This document shows positions 51,704-60,980 of a stretch of DNA of 64,000 nucleotides, piece by piece. The DNA is from Advenella mimigardefordensis DPN7. GTDB lineage: Bacteria > Pseudomonadota > Gammaproteobacteria > Burkholderiales > Burkholderiaceae_B. Position 1 is the first letter of the stretch, and every line of letters starts with the position of its first letter. Under the pieces are notes generated by a model, which had not been told where the DNA came from, made no database searches, and was given only the letters and a program-made list of their open reading frames with translations. A program made the translations under genes and the position numbers. The stretch spans positions 310,001 to 374,000 of the forward strand of contig NZ_CP003915.1 of NCBI RefSeq assembly GCF_000521505.1. Direction: 5' to 3'.

Positions 51704-54427
51704 TTAAAATGCGGGCTCGGTGTCGTCCGGGTCGGCGGTTTTGGCAGTCTGCTTGCGGGCGGTCGCGGTTTTGCTGGCGACTTTCTTTGCAGCGGCTTTT
51801 TTGACAGCTGTTTTCTTGGTGGCGGTTTTGCTTGCGGTTTTGCGGGCAGTTTTTTTAACTGCCTTTTTAACCGCTTTGCCGCTGTCGGCCTCTGCCTTGG
51901 TAGCGGCGCTTTTTGCCGCCGTCTTGCTGGCGGTTTTGGCGGCCGATTTCGACGCCGCTTTTGCCGTTTTGGCTGGGCGGGGCTCAAATTCAAACTCTAT
52001 TTTACCTGCTTTCGACATGGCAAGGTAGGCTTTGAACTTCCGGTTGGTACGATTGGACACAAACCCGTCAAGCAGGTCTGTTTTGCCCTGACTCAGTAAT
52101 TTGCCCATCTGTTCGTGGCTGATTTCCTGTTGCAGGATCACGCGGCCGGACTTGAAGTCGCAGGTTTTCTTTTCGCTGACCGAGTTTTCGCACACATAGC
52201 TCATGCCTGTGTCGTAAACGTTGCCAGTACATTTGGGACAATGGCCCACCGGCGTCAGTTGGGACACATCCAGCGGCTCGCTATTGTCGTCGTCCGACTG
52301 GCCAAAATCGAATTCCAGCTTGTTTTCTGCAGTAATCCGCAAAATGGCGGAGAAAGGGCGGCCCATTTTACTGATAAAACCATTGAGCGGGCCCAGGGTT
52401 TTATTCTGCAGCAGTTCCTCTACCTCAGGAATTTCAAAGGTGCGTCCGCCTGGGTGTTTGGTAATGGAAAAGTCGCATTTGGTGCAGGCGTAACGGCGGT
52501 AGTTTTCCTTGACAACGCCGCCGCAGGCAGGGCACGGCGTAGTGAGCGTGGCATAGTCGCCAGGCACGGTGTCCTGCTCATATTCCTTGGCCCGCTTGAC
52601 GATAATCTGCGTGCTTTGCGCAATCTCGCGCATAAAGGCGGCACGGTCCAGCTGACCCTGTTCCATTTGCTTGAGCTTGTGTTCCCATTCACCTGTCAAT
52701 TCGGGCGAGGTGAGTTCGCGCACGTTCAGACCCACCAGCAGCGTCATGAGCTGGCGCGCCTTGGCAGTAGGAATCAGTTCGCGGCCTTCACGGCGCAGGT
52801 ACTGTTCGTTGAGCAGTCCTTCAATAATGGTGGCGCGGGTGGCTGGCGTGCCCAGTCCGCGCTCGGACATGGCCTCGCGCAGTTCATCGTCATCCACCAG
52901 CTTGCCGGCCCCTTCCATGGCCGAGAGCAGCGTTGCCTCTGTATAGCGGGCAGGAGGGCGGGTGGCCAGTTCTTTGGCGACAATGTCTTCGGTTTTGACG
53001 GTTTCATTTTCCGCAACGGGAACCAGCGTGGCATCGCTTTCCTGATTGTCACGTCCGTAAATTTCCAGCCAGCCCGGCTTGATCAGCACCTTGCCTTCGG
53101 TCTTGAAGTGGTGGCTGGCCACAACTGTGATACGCGTGGTCACCCGGAATTCGGCTGGCGGGAAAAACACCGCCATAAAGCGCTTGGTCACCAGGTCGTA
53201 GATCTTGGCTTCGGCTTCGCTCAATTCCTTGGGGACCTGCAGGGTAGGGATAATGGCAAAGTGATCGGAGATCTTTTTATTGTCGAAAATACGCTTGTTT
53301 GGTTTGATCCAGCTGTTTTGCAGGATTTTCTTGGCAAAGGGCGCATTGCGGCGTGCCAGCAGCGATTCGGCGCCCACAATGGCTTCGAAGGTCTGCCTGA
53401 CCGTGCCCTGATAGTCTTCGGGCAGATAGCGGGAGTCGGTCCGTGGGTAGGTTAAGGCCTTGTGTCTTTCGTACAGGCTTTGTGCCAGCGCCAGCGTGGT
53501 TTTGGCGGTGAAGCCGAAACGGGAGTTGGCCTCGCGCTGTAGCGAGGTCAGGTCAAACAGGCCCGGCGACATGGAGGTCGAAGGCTTGGACTCTTCAGTA
53601 ACCGTGCCGTCTTTATGGCGACATGCCACCACGACAGACTGGGCACTGGCCGCAGACCACAGGCGGTTGTCTTTCTTTTCCGGGTCGTGTTCATCTTTTT
53701 TGAAGGCCGGGTCGAACCACTTGCCCTCATACAGGCCGCCGGCCGCCACGAAGGTCGCATGCACCTCCCAGTAGTCACGGGATTTGAACTGGCGGATTTT
53801 TTCTTCACGCTCAAACACGATCGCCAGGGTAGGTGTCTGGACCCGGCCGATAGGGGTTTTGAAGAAACCGCCGTCCTTGCTGTTGAAGGCCGTCATGGCG
53901 CGGGTGCCATTGATACCAATCAGCCAGTCGGCTTCGGCGCGCGAGCGGGCTGCGGCCTCCAGCGGCTTCATCACACTGTCGTCGCGCAGATTGTCGAATG
54001 CCTCGATAATGGCGTTGCGGGTCATGGACTGCAGCCAGAGACGCTTGATGGGCTTGTTGACCCCGGCATACTGGATGATATAGCGGAAAATGAGCTCGCC
54101 CTCGCGTCCGGCGTCACATGCGTTGATAACGGCGGAGACATCTTTGCGTTTGAGCAGCCGCACCAGCATTTTGAGCCTGTCCGTGGCTTTTTTGTCCGAT
54201 GGTTTGAGGTCGAACGCTTTGGCCGGAATGGCCGGCAGATGATTGAAGGACCATTTGCCACGCACGACATCGTCGGGATTGGTCAGGGTAAGCAAGTGCC
54301 CTACGCTGGACGACAGGACATACTGGTCGTTCTCGAAGTAGTCGCCTTCTCGATGCATGCCGCCCAAGGCACGTGAAATATCGAGTGCAACTGAAGGTTT
54401 CTCAGCGATAATCAGGGTTTTCGTCAT
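51704..54427 (-). CDS. topB: DNA topoisomerase III with Lys/Ala-rich C-terminal tail
   Basis: A 907-residue type IA topoisomerase. The N-terminal Toprim domain starts TLIIAEKPSVALDISRALGG. The active-site Tyr lies in LTYPRTDSRYL near residue 327. C-terminal zinc-finger-like segments (CPACGG ... CTKCDF and CPKCTG) follow. The last ~92 residues (from about 815) are a Lys/Ala/Thr tail with KKTA, KKAA and SKTAT repeats, histone H1-like. It relaxes or decatenates DNA in the cytosol. Start 54427 with MTKTLIIAEK. Confidence 0.93.
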   Translation of the reverse strand: MTKTLIIAEKPSVALDISRALGGMHREGDYFENDQYVLSSSVGHLLTLTNPDDVVRGKWSFNHLPAIPAKAFDLKPSDKKATDRLKMLVRLLKRKDVSAVINACDAGREGELIFRYIIQYAGVNKPIKRLWLQSMTRNAIIEAFDNLRDDSVMKPLEAAARSRAEADWLIGINGTRAMTAFNSKDGGFFKTPIGRVQTPTLAIVFEREEKIRQFKSRDYWEVHATFVAAGGLYEGKWFDPAFKKDEHDPEKKDNRLWSAASAQSVVVACRHKDGTVTEESKPSTSMSPGLFDLTSLQREANSRFGFTAKTTLALAQSLYERHKALTYPRTDSRYLPEDYQGTVRQTFEAIVGAESLLARRNAPFAKKILQNSWIKPNKRIFDNKKISDHFAIIPTLQVPKELSEAEAKIYDLVTKRFMAVFFPPAEFRVTTRITVVASHHFKTEGKVLIKPGWLEIYGRDNQESDATLVPVAENETVKTEDIVAKELATRPPARYTEATLLSAMEGAGKLVDDDELREAMSERGLGTPATRATIIEGLLNEQYLRREGRELIPTAKARQLMTLLVGLNVRELTSPELTGEWEHKLKQMEQGQLDRAAFMREIAQSTQIIVKRAKEYEQDTVPGDYATLTTPCPACGGVVKENYRRYACTKCDFSITKHPGGRTFEIPEVEELLQNKTLGPLNGFISKMGRPFSAILRITAENKLEFDFGQSDDDNSEPLDVSQLTPVGHCPKCTGNVYDTGMSYVCENSVSEKKTCDFKSGRVILQQEISHEQMGKLLSQGKTDLLDGFVSNRTNRKFKAYLAMSKAGKIEFEFEPRPAKTAKAASKSAAKTASKTAAKSAATKAEADSGKAVKKAVKKTARKTASKTATKKTAVKKAAAKKVASKTATARKQTAKTADPDDTEPAF

Positions 54428-54505
54428 GGTTTTCCGAAGTGATGAACCGCAAGCGGATGTGTTATTTTTCACCTGAGTGTACTACACGGCTATTTTCCAC
54501 ACAGC

Positions 54506-54511
54506 TATAAT
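54506..54511 (+). promoter_or_regulatory. -10-like TATAAT upstream of the DUF2157 gene
   Basis: TATAAT in the 161-base divergent gap between topB and the membrane gene, 78 bases before the chosen ATG at 54589. No convincing -35. Confidence 0.3.
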
Positions 54512-54588
54512 CGCTTGCCGTGATGTTTCTGGTGGCCGGCAATTTCCCGGCAGCCCAAACGCGGATAATACGAGAGGTAATTCAATTG

Positions 54589-57333
54589 ATGCAAGCTGCT
54601 TCGGCTCAATCTGCACAATCCGGGCAGGATCGGACCATCCTGTGGCGCCGCTTTTTCAATCTGGGATTGAGGGTGCTGGGTATCGGTTTGCTGGCCAGCG
54701 GCATTGTGACCTGGATCGCGGCCAACTGGGACGGTCTGAGCAAATTTGAGCGTATCGCGGGTGTTCAGTTGTTGCTGGTCGGCGCTGTGGCTGTTGCGCT
54801 GGTACTGGCCTGGCGAGGGCCGCACCGGTCCGGGCAGGCCGCCGGCACGCCGACTGCTGCGGGCTCTGACAGCCAGGGCATCCCTGCGTTCGCCGGTGCG
54901 CTGTTTCTCGCTACCGTTGTTACCGGTGGCCTGCTGGCCTTGCTGGGACAAACCTATCAGACCGGTGCGGATCCCTGGACGCTTTTTGGCTGGTGGGCAT
55001 TGCTTACGGTTCCCTGGTTGCTGGTGGCCCGTAGCTGGTTCGTTATCGTGCTATGGCTGGTTGTCGCCAATACGGCCGTCATTCTGTTGCTGGGCACAGA
55101 GGTGCTGTTAAGTTCGCAGCAGTCTATGCTCATGAGCGCTGCGTGGGTAGTGGCCGGGCTCAATATCGTGTTGCTGGCGGTTGCCGAGTGGTTGCGTGGC
55201 CGTTATGGCGATCCCTATCGGGTGGTTCCCCGGCTGCTGGTGCTCGCGATCCTGATCGCCTTGTTTGGCACGCTGGTCGCGACGCTGGACTCATTATTCG
55301 GTGGGCACGCCAATCCGGGCATGCCGCTGCAAGTCGTGTTCGTGGGGGCGGTTGTCGCCGGCGGATTCCATTTCTATCGCCGTGTCCGGCCCGATTTTTT
55401 CATTCTGTCGCAACTGGCGGTGTTTACGGTTCTGTATGCGGGCACCTATGCGCTTATTGCAAGCTGGTTGTCCGCCGAATCTATCGAGCTGAGCGTTCTG
55501 CTGGCTTTCGTGGTGGCGCTTGGCGGCTTGCTCGGCTGCGTATCCTGGCTCAGGCGCGTGTACCAGGCGCAATTTAGCGTGCCCGATCAGCCTGCCGCTT
55601 CAGACCTTTCGGTCGCTCAGCCTGCTGCGGTCACCCCCACACAGACAGGCGCAGCGCACACAGAATCGGCAGCCACGTCGGTGCACCGTTCGCCATTGCT
55701 GTTTCTGATTTCTTTCGGTTTTATCTTTTTGCTGGGCCTGGCTCTTATTGCGGTTCTGGAGATCCCGCTCACAGTCGCCGCCGGCGTGGTTCTGGTGGTT
55801 GGCCTGCTTGCGTATTTCGCCCGGGGCGGCGCATGGCGTGTCAGCGGTGCGACGCTGCTGCTGGTGGGTTTGCTGTTGCTGGCATTCGAGGTTTTCAGCG
55901 GGTCGTATTTCGATTATGACAATCGTTCTCTGCCTCTGCTGGGTTTGGTGGCTGGCCTGCTGCTTTTGTACCATATGCATCCCATCGCGTGGTTTCAGTT
56001 TATGTGCGCAGTGGCTGCATTGGTGCTTTTTGCGCTGCTGTGGCCGCAGTACAGTCCCGGTTGGGCGCTGTATGGTGGCGATCAATCCCTGGGCTATTAC
56101 TATGATGTTGAGTGGCAGGTCTTTATGACAGAACTGGCGCCGCTCTATCTTGTGCTGGCGACGTGGATGTTGCTGAGACTGTCGGAAAAATGGCAGCGGC
56201 GCTACAAAGCGCTGGCATGGGCACTGCTTTGCGTCCCTCTGTGTGGCTATGTGTTTCAGATGTCAGGCACGTATTTCGGACTGTCGCACATGGCGGCAGG
56301 CGGGCGGGATCTCCTGGCCTTGCTGTTGGCCAAATGGCGTCTGCCTGCGCCGCTCCCCTTTGTTTATGCAAGCAATGTGGTCCTCGCGTTGTTGCCGGTG
56401 GTGGTCGGCTGGGTGGTTGCCCGACGCCATCAGGTGCCTGCTGCCGAGCAGGTGCTTATGGTGCTGGTGCTGCTGGGCCTGGGGTTGCTCTGGGGTGGTT
56501 TGCATGGCGTGCAGTTGGGGTTGTTGCTGTGTCTGCTGGGGTACGCGCTGCGCTATCGGAGCATGCTGGTGCTGGGTATTCTCAGCATTATGCTTTTCCT
56601 GGCGGCGTTCTATTTTCAACTGCACTTTCTGCTGCTCGATAAGGCGTACTTCCTGATGGGGCAGGGCGTTGTGCTGCTGGTGATTGCCTTGCTATGGCGC
56701 CGGCTGTGGCGCAGTGCGAGCCAGGTTGAGCAACAGCCAGACCCGTCCGGCCGGTTGGGGGTGGATGCGGGATCGCGGGACTCGGGTACGGCCATGCGCT
56801 CAACCGGGCTGTTGCCCGTGCAGGGGCGGCGCGGGTTATCCGCAACTGTGCTGGCGGGGATTCTGGTCGGTCTGGTGGCCGTGCTGGCGGCGGCCAATGC
56901 AGATATCATGCAGAAAGAGGCCATTATTCGCGACGGTACCCGTTTTGTGGTGGCCTTGCGTCCGGTGGATCCGCGCTCGCTCATGCAGGGCGACTATATG
57001 GCGTTAAATTTTGTGTCAGGCTGGGGAGAGGGTGCTGAATTATTTAATGATTATTCTCACCACTACGTTGAACTGACGCCCGATGCTCAGGGCGTTCATC
57101 ACTTTACCCGTACCCTGGCGCAAATGGAGACGCCGGCACCGCAGTCGGGTAAGGTGGTAGTACGTTATCGCAGGCAGCTGGATAAGCAGTTATTGTTTGT
57201 GACCGATGCGTATTTTTTCCCGGAAGGCCAGGGTGAGCATTTTGCCCAGGCGCGCTATGGCGAATTTCGGGTGAATAAGGACGGGGTGGCGTTACTGGTT
57301 GGCCTGCTGGACGAGCAGCAAAACCGCCTGTAA
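54589..57333 (+). CDS. Large DUF2157/DUF4401-like membrane protein with GDYXXLXY domain
   Basis: A 914-residue inner-membrane protein with about 24 hydrophobic segments. The N-terminal DUF2157 block has RRFFNLGLRVLGIGLLASG. A middle multi-helix region resembles DUF4401. The C-terminal ~165 residues (from about 750) form a soluble GDYXXLXY-type domain carrying RSLMQGDYMALNF. In many bacteria these are encoded by two adjacent genes; here they are fused. The ATG at 54589 follows GAGAGG, at a 12-base spacing. Function unknown. Confidence 0.8.
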   Translation: MQAASAQSAQSGQDRTILWRRFFNLGLRVLGIGLLASGIVTWIAANWDGLSKFERIAGVQLLLVGAVAVALVLAWRGPHRSGQAAGTPTAAGSDSQGIPAFAGALFLATVVTGGLLALLGQTYQTGADPWTLFGWWALLTVPWLLVARSWFVIVLWLVVANTAVILLLGTEVLLSSQQSMLMSAAWVVAGLNIVLLAVAEWLRGRYGDPYRVVPRLLVLAILIALFGTLVATLDSLFGGHANPGMPLQVVFVGAVVAGGFHFYRRVRPDFFILSQLAVFTVLYAGTYALIASWLSAESIELSVLLAFVVALGGLLGCVSWLRRVYQAQFSVPDQPAASDLSVAQPAAVTPTQTGAAHTESAATSVHRSPLLFLISFGFIFLLGLALIAVLEIPLTVAAGVVLVVGLLAYFARGGAWRVSGATLLLVGLLLLAFEVFSGSYFDYDNRSLPLLGLVAGLLLLYHMHPIAWFQFMCAVAALVLFALLWPQYSPGWALYGGDQSLGYYYDVEWQVFMTELAPLYLVLATWMLLRLSEKWQRRYKALAWALLCVPLCGYVFQMSGTYFGLSHMAAGGRDLLALLLAKWRLPAPLPFVYASNVVLALLPVVVGWVVARRHQVPAAEQVLMVLVLLGLGLLWGGLHGVQLGLLLCLLGYALRYRSMLVLGILSIMLFLAAFYFQLHFLLLDKAYFLMGQGVVLLVIALLWRRLWRSASQVEQQPDPSGRLGVDAGSRDSGTAMRSTGLLPVQGRRGLSATVLAGILVGLVAVLAAANADIMQKEAIIRDGTRFVVALRPVDPRSLMQGDYMALNFVSGWGEGAELFNDYSHHYVELTPDAQGVHHFTRTLAQMETPAPQSGKVVVRYRRQLDKQLLFVTDAYFFPEGQGEHFAQARYGEFRVNKDGVALLVGLLDEQQNRL

Positions 57334-57414
57334 TCCTGCAACGTTGTGAGGCTGTGTCCGAGTTCTGCCAGGCGAATGTTGCGCACGCTGCAGCCTGCGG
57401 TGGTTCAGGAAAGG

Positions 57415-58365
57415 TCAGTCGATGCTGAAACGCTGTTGCCAGACCGGAATGGCATTACGCCAGAAATCACCCACATCATCTGCAGCAATGGCCGTAAACC
57501 CCAGCGCAGCCCAGGCGCGCTGCAGGCTTTTTACCGGGTGCTGCATATCAATGGCCTGGGCATGATTTTGTTTGGACAGTTTGCGACCTTCGGGGTCCAG
57601 CACCAGAGGGACGTGCATCATACGCGGTGGCGTGAAATGGAGCATACGCGCCAGCTGATGCTGTCTGGCCGTGGACGAGAGCAGATCCTGACCGCGCACA
57701 ATATCGGTTACCTGCTGATCATAATCATCTATTACCACCACCAACTGGTAGGCAAACAGGCCGTCGGCGCGTTTGACGATCATGTCGCCCACCGCTTGGG
57801 CCACGTTCTGGCTGCGAGTACCCACCCATCTATCGGTGAAGGTATAGTTCTCGTCGGGCATTTTCAGACGCCAGGCACGGGGTGAGCGCCCGGCAGCGAT
57901 ACCGGCGCGACAGGTGCCGGCATACGGGCGCTCACCGTCCTCGCCCAGCAGCCCGGCCTGCAGCGCGTGGCTGGCAATTTCCTGGCGGGTACAGGCACAG
58001 CCGTAAATCAGTTCCTGTTTGCTCAGGCGCTCGAAAATCTCGTTATATCGCCTCAGGCGTTGCGACTGCCAGATAATGTCGCCATCCCATTGCATGCCCA
58101 GCTGTTCTAATTGCGAGAGGATCACCTGATCGGCGCCCGGCACGACGCGGGGGGTGTCAATGTCTTCCATACGCAGCAGCCAGCGACCATGGTGGGCACG
58201 AGCATCAAGAAAGCTGGCCATGGCCGCAACCAGCGATCCGTCGTGTAGCGGCCCGCTGGGACTGGGAGCAAAGCGCCCCGTATAAGGAGTGCAGGAGAGA
58301 GCGGATGGTGTAGACAAAATAGGCAGAACAGAGATGGGCAGCAAGGCCAGGAAGGGCATCAGCAC
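57415..58365 (-). CDS. gluQ: Glutamyl-Q tRNA(Asp) synthetase
   Basis: A 316-residue truncated glutamyl-tRNA-synthetase paralogue, without the anticodon-binding domain. The HIGH-like motif is PLHDGSL in YTGRFAPSPSGPLHDGSLVAAM, and the KMSKS-like motif is RKLSKQ. It attaches glutamate to queuosine at position 34 of tRNA(Asp) (GluQRS). The zinc-site CACTRQEI segment is present. The first ~25 residues are poorly conserved, so the true start may be further in. Confidence 0.92.
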   Translation of the reverse strand: MLMPFLALLPISVLPILSTPSALSCTPYTGRFAPSPSGPLHDGSLVAAMASFLDARAHHGRWLLRMEDIDTPRVVPGADQVILSQLEQLGMQWDGDIIWQSQRLRRYNEIFERLSKQELIYGCACTRQEIASHALQAGLLGEDGERPYAGTCRAGIAAGRSPRAWRLKMPDENYTFTDRWVGTRSQNVAQAVGDMIVKRADGLFAYQLVVVIDDYDQQVTDIVRGQDLLSSTARQHQLARMLHFTPPRMMHVPLVLDPEGRKLSKQNHAQAIDMQHPVKSLQRAWAALGFTAIAADDVGDFWRNAIPVWQQRFSID

Positions 58366-58446
58366 CAGCCACTTTTCAGTATAGATGCGCCGTTTCCCTT
58401 AAATACGCCGTTTCCTTGAACACAGCATGCGGCATGCCGCCCAGAG

Positions 58447-58466
58447 CGCCACGTACAAACGTGGCG
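58447..58466 (-). terminator. Hairpin after smg
   Basis: CGCCACGT and ACGTGGCG, perfect 8-bp stem with loop ACAA, 21 bases past the smg stop. There is no T run. The palindrome GCGGCATGCCGC at 58429-58440 lies just beyond. Confidence 0.4.
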
Positions 58467-58486
58467 GCCCTATTAGCGAAACAGTG

Positions 58487-58945
58487 TTAGTGAAACAGTT
58501 TTTCTTCGTCGTCGGTAACCAGTTCTTCCAGAATCAGATGGTCGATTTCCGCTTCCTGGCTCCACAATACCATCAGTGTGATGATTTTGATGTGTTGCAG
58601 GGACAGGGGCGCTTCCGGCGCTGCCATGGCGCGATCAATAATGATTTCACGCAGCGGCGGTGCGACGGCCCCGCTGTATTCCAGAAAACTCAGGAACCCG
58701 AGCGCCGCGACACCCAGGTGTTGTTGTTCAGCGGGTGTGTAAAAGCGTGTGCTGGAATCAGACATGCTGGTCAGTTCTACGCATTTTTCTGTGGATTCGG
58801 CCAGACCGAAAAGCCAGCCGATGGCATCGTCAATGTCGTCGTGCTCAAAGCCGGCGGCCATGAGCCTTTTAGTGAGGACATCTGCAGAAGGGCAGGATTC
58901 TGGAGTGTAGTAGTTCTCGAAGAGATAAACCAGGACATCATACAT
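58487..58945 (-). CDS. smg: Smg family protein (DUF494)
   Basis: A 152-residue protein of the Smg family, recognised by its start MYDVLVYLFENYY, the SADVLTKRLMAAGFEHDDIDDAIGWLFGL block and the ending LEELVTDDEEKLFH. In many proteobacteria smg lies near dprA and topA. Here it sits alone between gluQ and the aminotransferase, so the usual neighbours are elsewhere. Function not established. Confidence 0.9.
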   Translation of the reverse strand: MYDVLVYLFENYYTPESCPSADVLTKRLMAAGFEHDDIDDAIGWLFGLAESTEKCVELTSMSDSSTRFYTPAEQQHLGVAALGFLSFLEYSGAVAPPLREIIIDRAMAAPEAPLSLQHIKIITLMVLWSQEAEIDHLILEELVTDDEEKLFH

Positions 58946-59375
58946 AATGCGTTTCTCCAAAAGGTTTATTCAATGATAGCCCTTCAGTCAAATGACACCA
59001 TCCTGCCTTCAAAATGCCTTAATTAAGCTGAAAGCGTAGATAAATGGTGTTATTTGACGGGGTGCACCCGTCAGCCGTTACGCAGGCTTAATGATTATAC
59101 TTTACGGGTTTTTGAGTGGTCAGGCAAACGTTTATTGGGTCTCGTCATAAAAAAACATCAGAGTGTCATCCAGGTTCATGATTCCAAAAGACTTTTCGAT
59201 GACGCGAGCGTTGCCCAATGGCAGCGCGGGATGTTTCAATCGATTGCGGTCTGCATAACAGGGGGAACTGCATCGCTTGAAATGCGTATTTTTCCTGCAG
59301 ACCGGACAGCCGGGGACGAATTTGAATACAATGAAAACTTACCTTGTCCCTCGTTTGCATTTATAAGGAAATGCC
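58946..59375 (+). other. 430-base divergent gap upstream of smg and the aminotransferase
   Basis: No gene is supported. It contains a 10-bp palindrome CTTAATTAAG (59018-59027) and a stronger inverted repeat described separately. A 140-codon plus-strand frame at 59054-59473 overlaps the aminotransferase start out of frame and is not credible. Confidence 0.5.
59055..59073 (+). promoter_or_regulatory. Inverted repeat, candidate operator upstream of argD-like gene
   Basis: TGACGGG-GTGCA-CCCGTCA, perfect 7-base arms, overlapping a -35-like TTGACG (59054-59059). The -10 for that -35 is not clear. It lies 303 bases before the aminotransferase start and 110 bases before smg. Confidence 0.35.
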
Positions 59376-60566
59376 ATGACATTCAGTTCTGCCGATGCCC
59401 AGTCGCTAATGGAAATTACCGCTCGTCCGCCATTGTATTTTGTTCGTGGCGAGGGCTCCTGGCTGACGGATGACACCGGCAAGCGATATCTGGATTGCAT
59501 CCAGGGCTGGGCCGTCAATTGCCTGGGACATTGTCCGCCACAATTGGTGCAGGCGCTCAACGACCAGGCCGGAAAACTGATCAACCCGTCACCAGCGTTT
59601 TTCAACGAACCGTCCGTGGCGCTGGCTAAACGTCTGATAGATGCGTCCTGTTTCGATCGGGTGTTTTTCACCAACAGTGGCGCCGAGGCCAACGAAGGCG
59701 TGATCAAACTGGCACGCAAATGGGGTCAGAAAAATAAAAACGGCGCCTACAAAATCATTACTTTTGATCATAGTTTCCATGGCCGGACGCTGGCCACCAT
59801 GTCGGCCTCCGGCAAGCCCGGATGGGACACGAAATTTGCGCCGCAGGTGGATGGTTTTCCCAAGGCGGAACTGAATAATCTGGCGTCGGTCAAGGCGTTA
59901 ATCGATGACCAGACGGTTGCCGTTATGCTGGAACCGGTGCAGGGCGAAGGCGGTGTGATTCCTGCAGACAAGGCATTCATGAAAGCGCTGCGCGAACTAA
60001 CGCGCGAGCACAATATGCTGCTGATCGTGGACGAAGTGCAGACCGGCATGGGTCGTTGCGGCGAGCTGTTTGCCTATCAGGCGTACGGCATTGAACCCGA
60101 CATCATGTCCCTGGGTAAAGGCATTGGCGGAGGTATCCCGCTTGCCGCCATGCTGTCCCGCGAAGAAGTGTCGTGCTTTGAACACGGTGATCAGGGCGGC
60201 ACATATAACGGTAACCCATTGATCACTGCCGGTGGGGTTGCTGTATTTGATACGCTGACTGCACCCGGCTTTATGCAAAGTGTCCAGGCCCGCTCCGAAC
60301 AGTTGTCGCAGGGGCTGCAGGCATTGTCGGACAAATGGGGCATGCAAGGCGAGCGCGGCGTGGGTATGCTGCGCGCGTTGATTCTGGACAAGGATGATGG
60401 TCCGGCGATCGTAGACGCTGCGCGTGAGCGCGGTCCGGAAGGGATGCTGCTGAATGCGCCGCGCCCGAATCTGCTGCGTTTCATGACTGCATTGAATATT
60501 ACCGAAGATGAAATCAAACTGATGCTGGCATGGCTGGACGAAGTGATTGCCAAGGTCAGAGCCTGA
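59376..60566 (+). CDS. argD: Acetylornithine aminotransferase (class III PLP transaminase)
   Basis: A 396-residue class III aminotransferase. Glycine-rich FTNSGAEANEGVIKLARKW (PLP-phosphate site), FHGRTLATMSASGKPGW, VDEVQTGMGRCG and the Schiff-base lysine in DIMSLGKGIGGGIPLAAM are present. Family placement near ArgD/acetylornithine transaminase is good, though the ornithine/GABA relatives are similar. AAGGAAA lies before the ATG. No arg genes are adjacent. Confidence 0.87.
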   Translation: MTFSSADAQSLMEITARPPLYFVRGEGSWLTDDTGKRYLDCIQGWAVNCLGHCPPQLVQALNDQAGKLINPSPAFFNEPSVALAKRLIDASCFDRVFFTNSGAEANEGVIKLARKWGQKNKNGAYKIITFDHSFHGRTLATMSASGKPGWDTKFAPQVDGFPKAELNNLASVKALIDDQTVAVMLEPVQGEGGVIPADKAFMKALRELTREHNMLLIVDEVQTGMGRCGELFAYQAYGIEPDIMSLGKGIGGGIPLAAMLSREEVSCFEHGDQGGTYNGNPLITAGGVAVFDTLTAPGFMQSVQARSEQLSQGLQALSDKWGMQGERGVGMLRALILDKDDGPAIVDAARERGPEGMLLNAPRPNLLRFMTALNITEDEIKLMLAWLDEVIAKVRA

Positions 60567-60571
60567 TCGAT

Positions 60572-60627
60572 CCCTGTCTGCCGACAGGGCAATGAGATGC
60601 CGGATGATTGAATCCATCCGGTATCTC
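60572..60627 (+). terminator. Two consecutive hairpins after argD
   Basis: The first is CCCTGTC-TGCC-GACAGGG (60572-60589). The second is GAGATGCCGGATG ... CATCCGGTATCTC, a 13-bp stem with one G-T pair (60594-60627). Neither has a T run, and they precede the next gene on the same strand by 23 bases. They could be an intercistronic regulator or a mRNA processing site. Confidence 0.45.
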
Positions 60628-60650
60628 TCAACGAATGATGAGGAGCAGAC

Positions 60651-60980
60651 ATGCAAAACGAGATGGAACTCAAAGAGCTGGTTATCGAACTGTCGGACAA
60701 CCTGAATCAATGCATGGCGCAGCAGGCAGCCCTGCAGCACGCGGTGTATGCCTTGCTGGCGAATGTGAGCGACAAAAAAGCCGTGCGCAATTCCTTGAAT
60801 ATCTGTGCTGAAAGTTTTCTGGAAGCGCAGGAGTCTCTGGGCCTGCCGGACGATATGATTGAAACCTATCAGGACGAGATCGCAGAACTGCTCGATACGC
60901 TGTCAGATGATGTTGAACAGCAGCGTGATGCGGACTGGGCCAACGAAGGCGGCAATATTCATCTGGACGCAGATAAATAA
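60651..60980 (+). CDS. Hypothetical acidic helical protein
   Basis: A 109-residue protein, strongly acidic and helical, with heptad-like patterns (ELVIELSDNLNQCMAQQAALQHAVYAL and EIAELLDTLSDDVEQQRDADW). It has no recognised domain. AGGAGCAG precedes the start. It lies downstream of argD, separated by two hairpins, and may be cotranscribed. No function can be assigned. Confidence 0.65.
   Translation: MQNEMELKELVIELSDNLNQCMAQQAALQHAVYALLANVSDKKAVRNSLNICAESFLEAQESLGLPDDMIETYQDEIAELLDTLSDDVEQQRDADWANEGGNIHLDADK

Noticed and set aside
52115..53455. 446-codon open frame on the plus strand opposite topB
   Set aside because: It is fully antisense to a well-supported topoisomerase gene, has no ribosome site, and its product has no domain features; it reflects codon bias of the real gene.
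59054..59473. 140-codon frame overlapping the aminotransferase start
   Set aside because: Out of frame with argD and without similarity to any protein feature; the argD start has a proper ribosome site.
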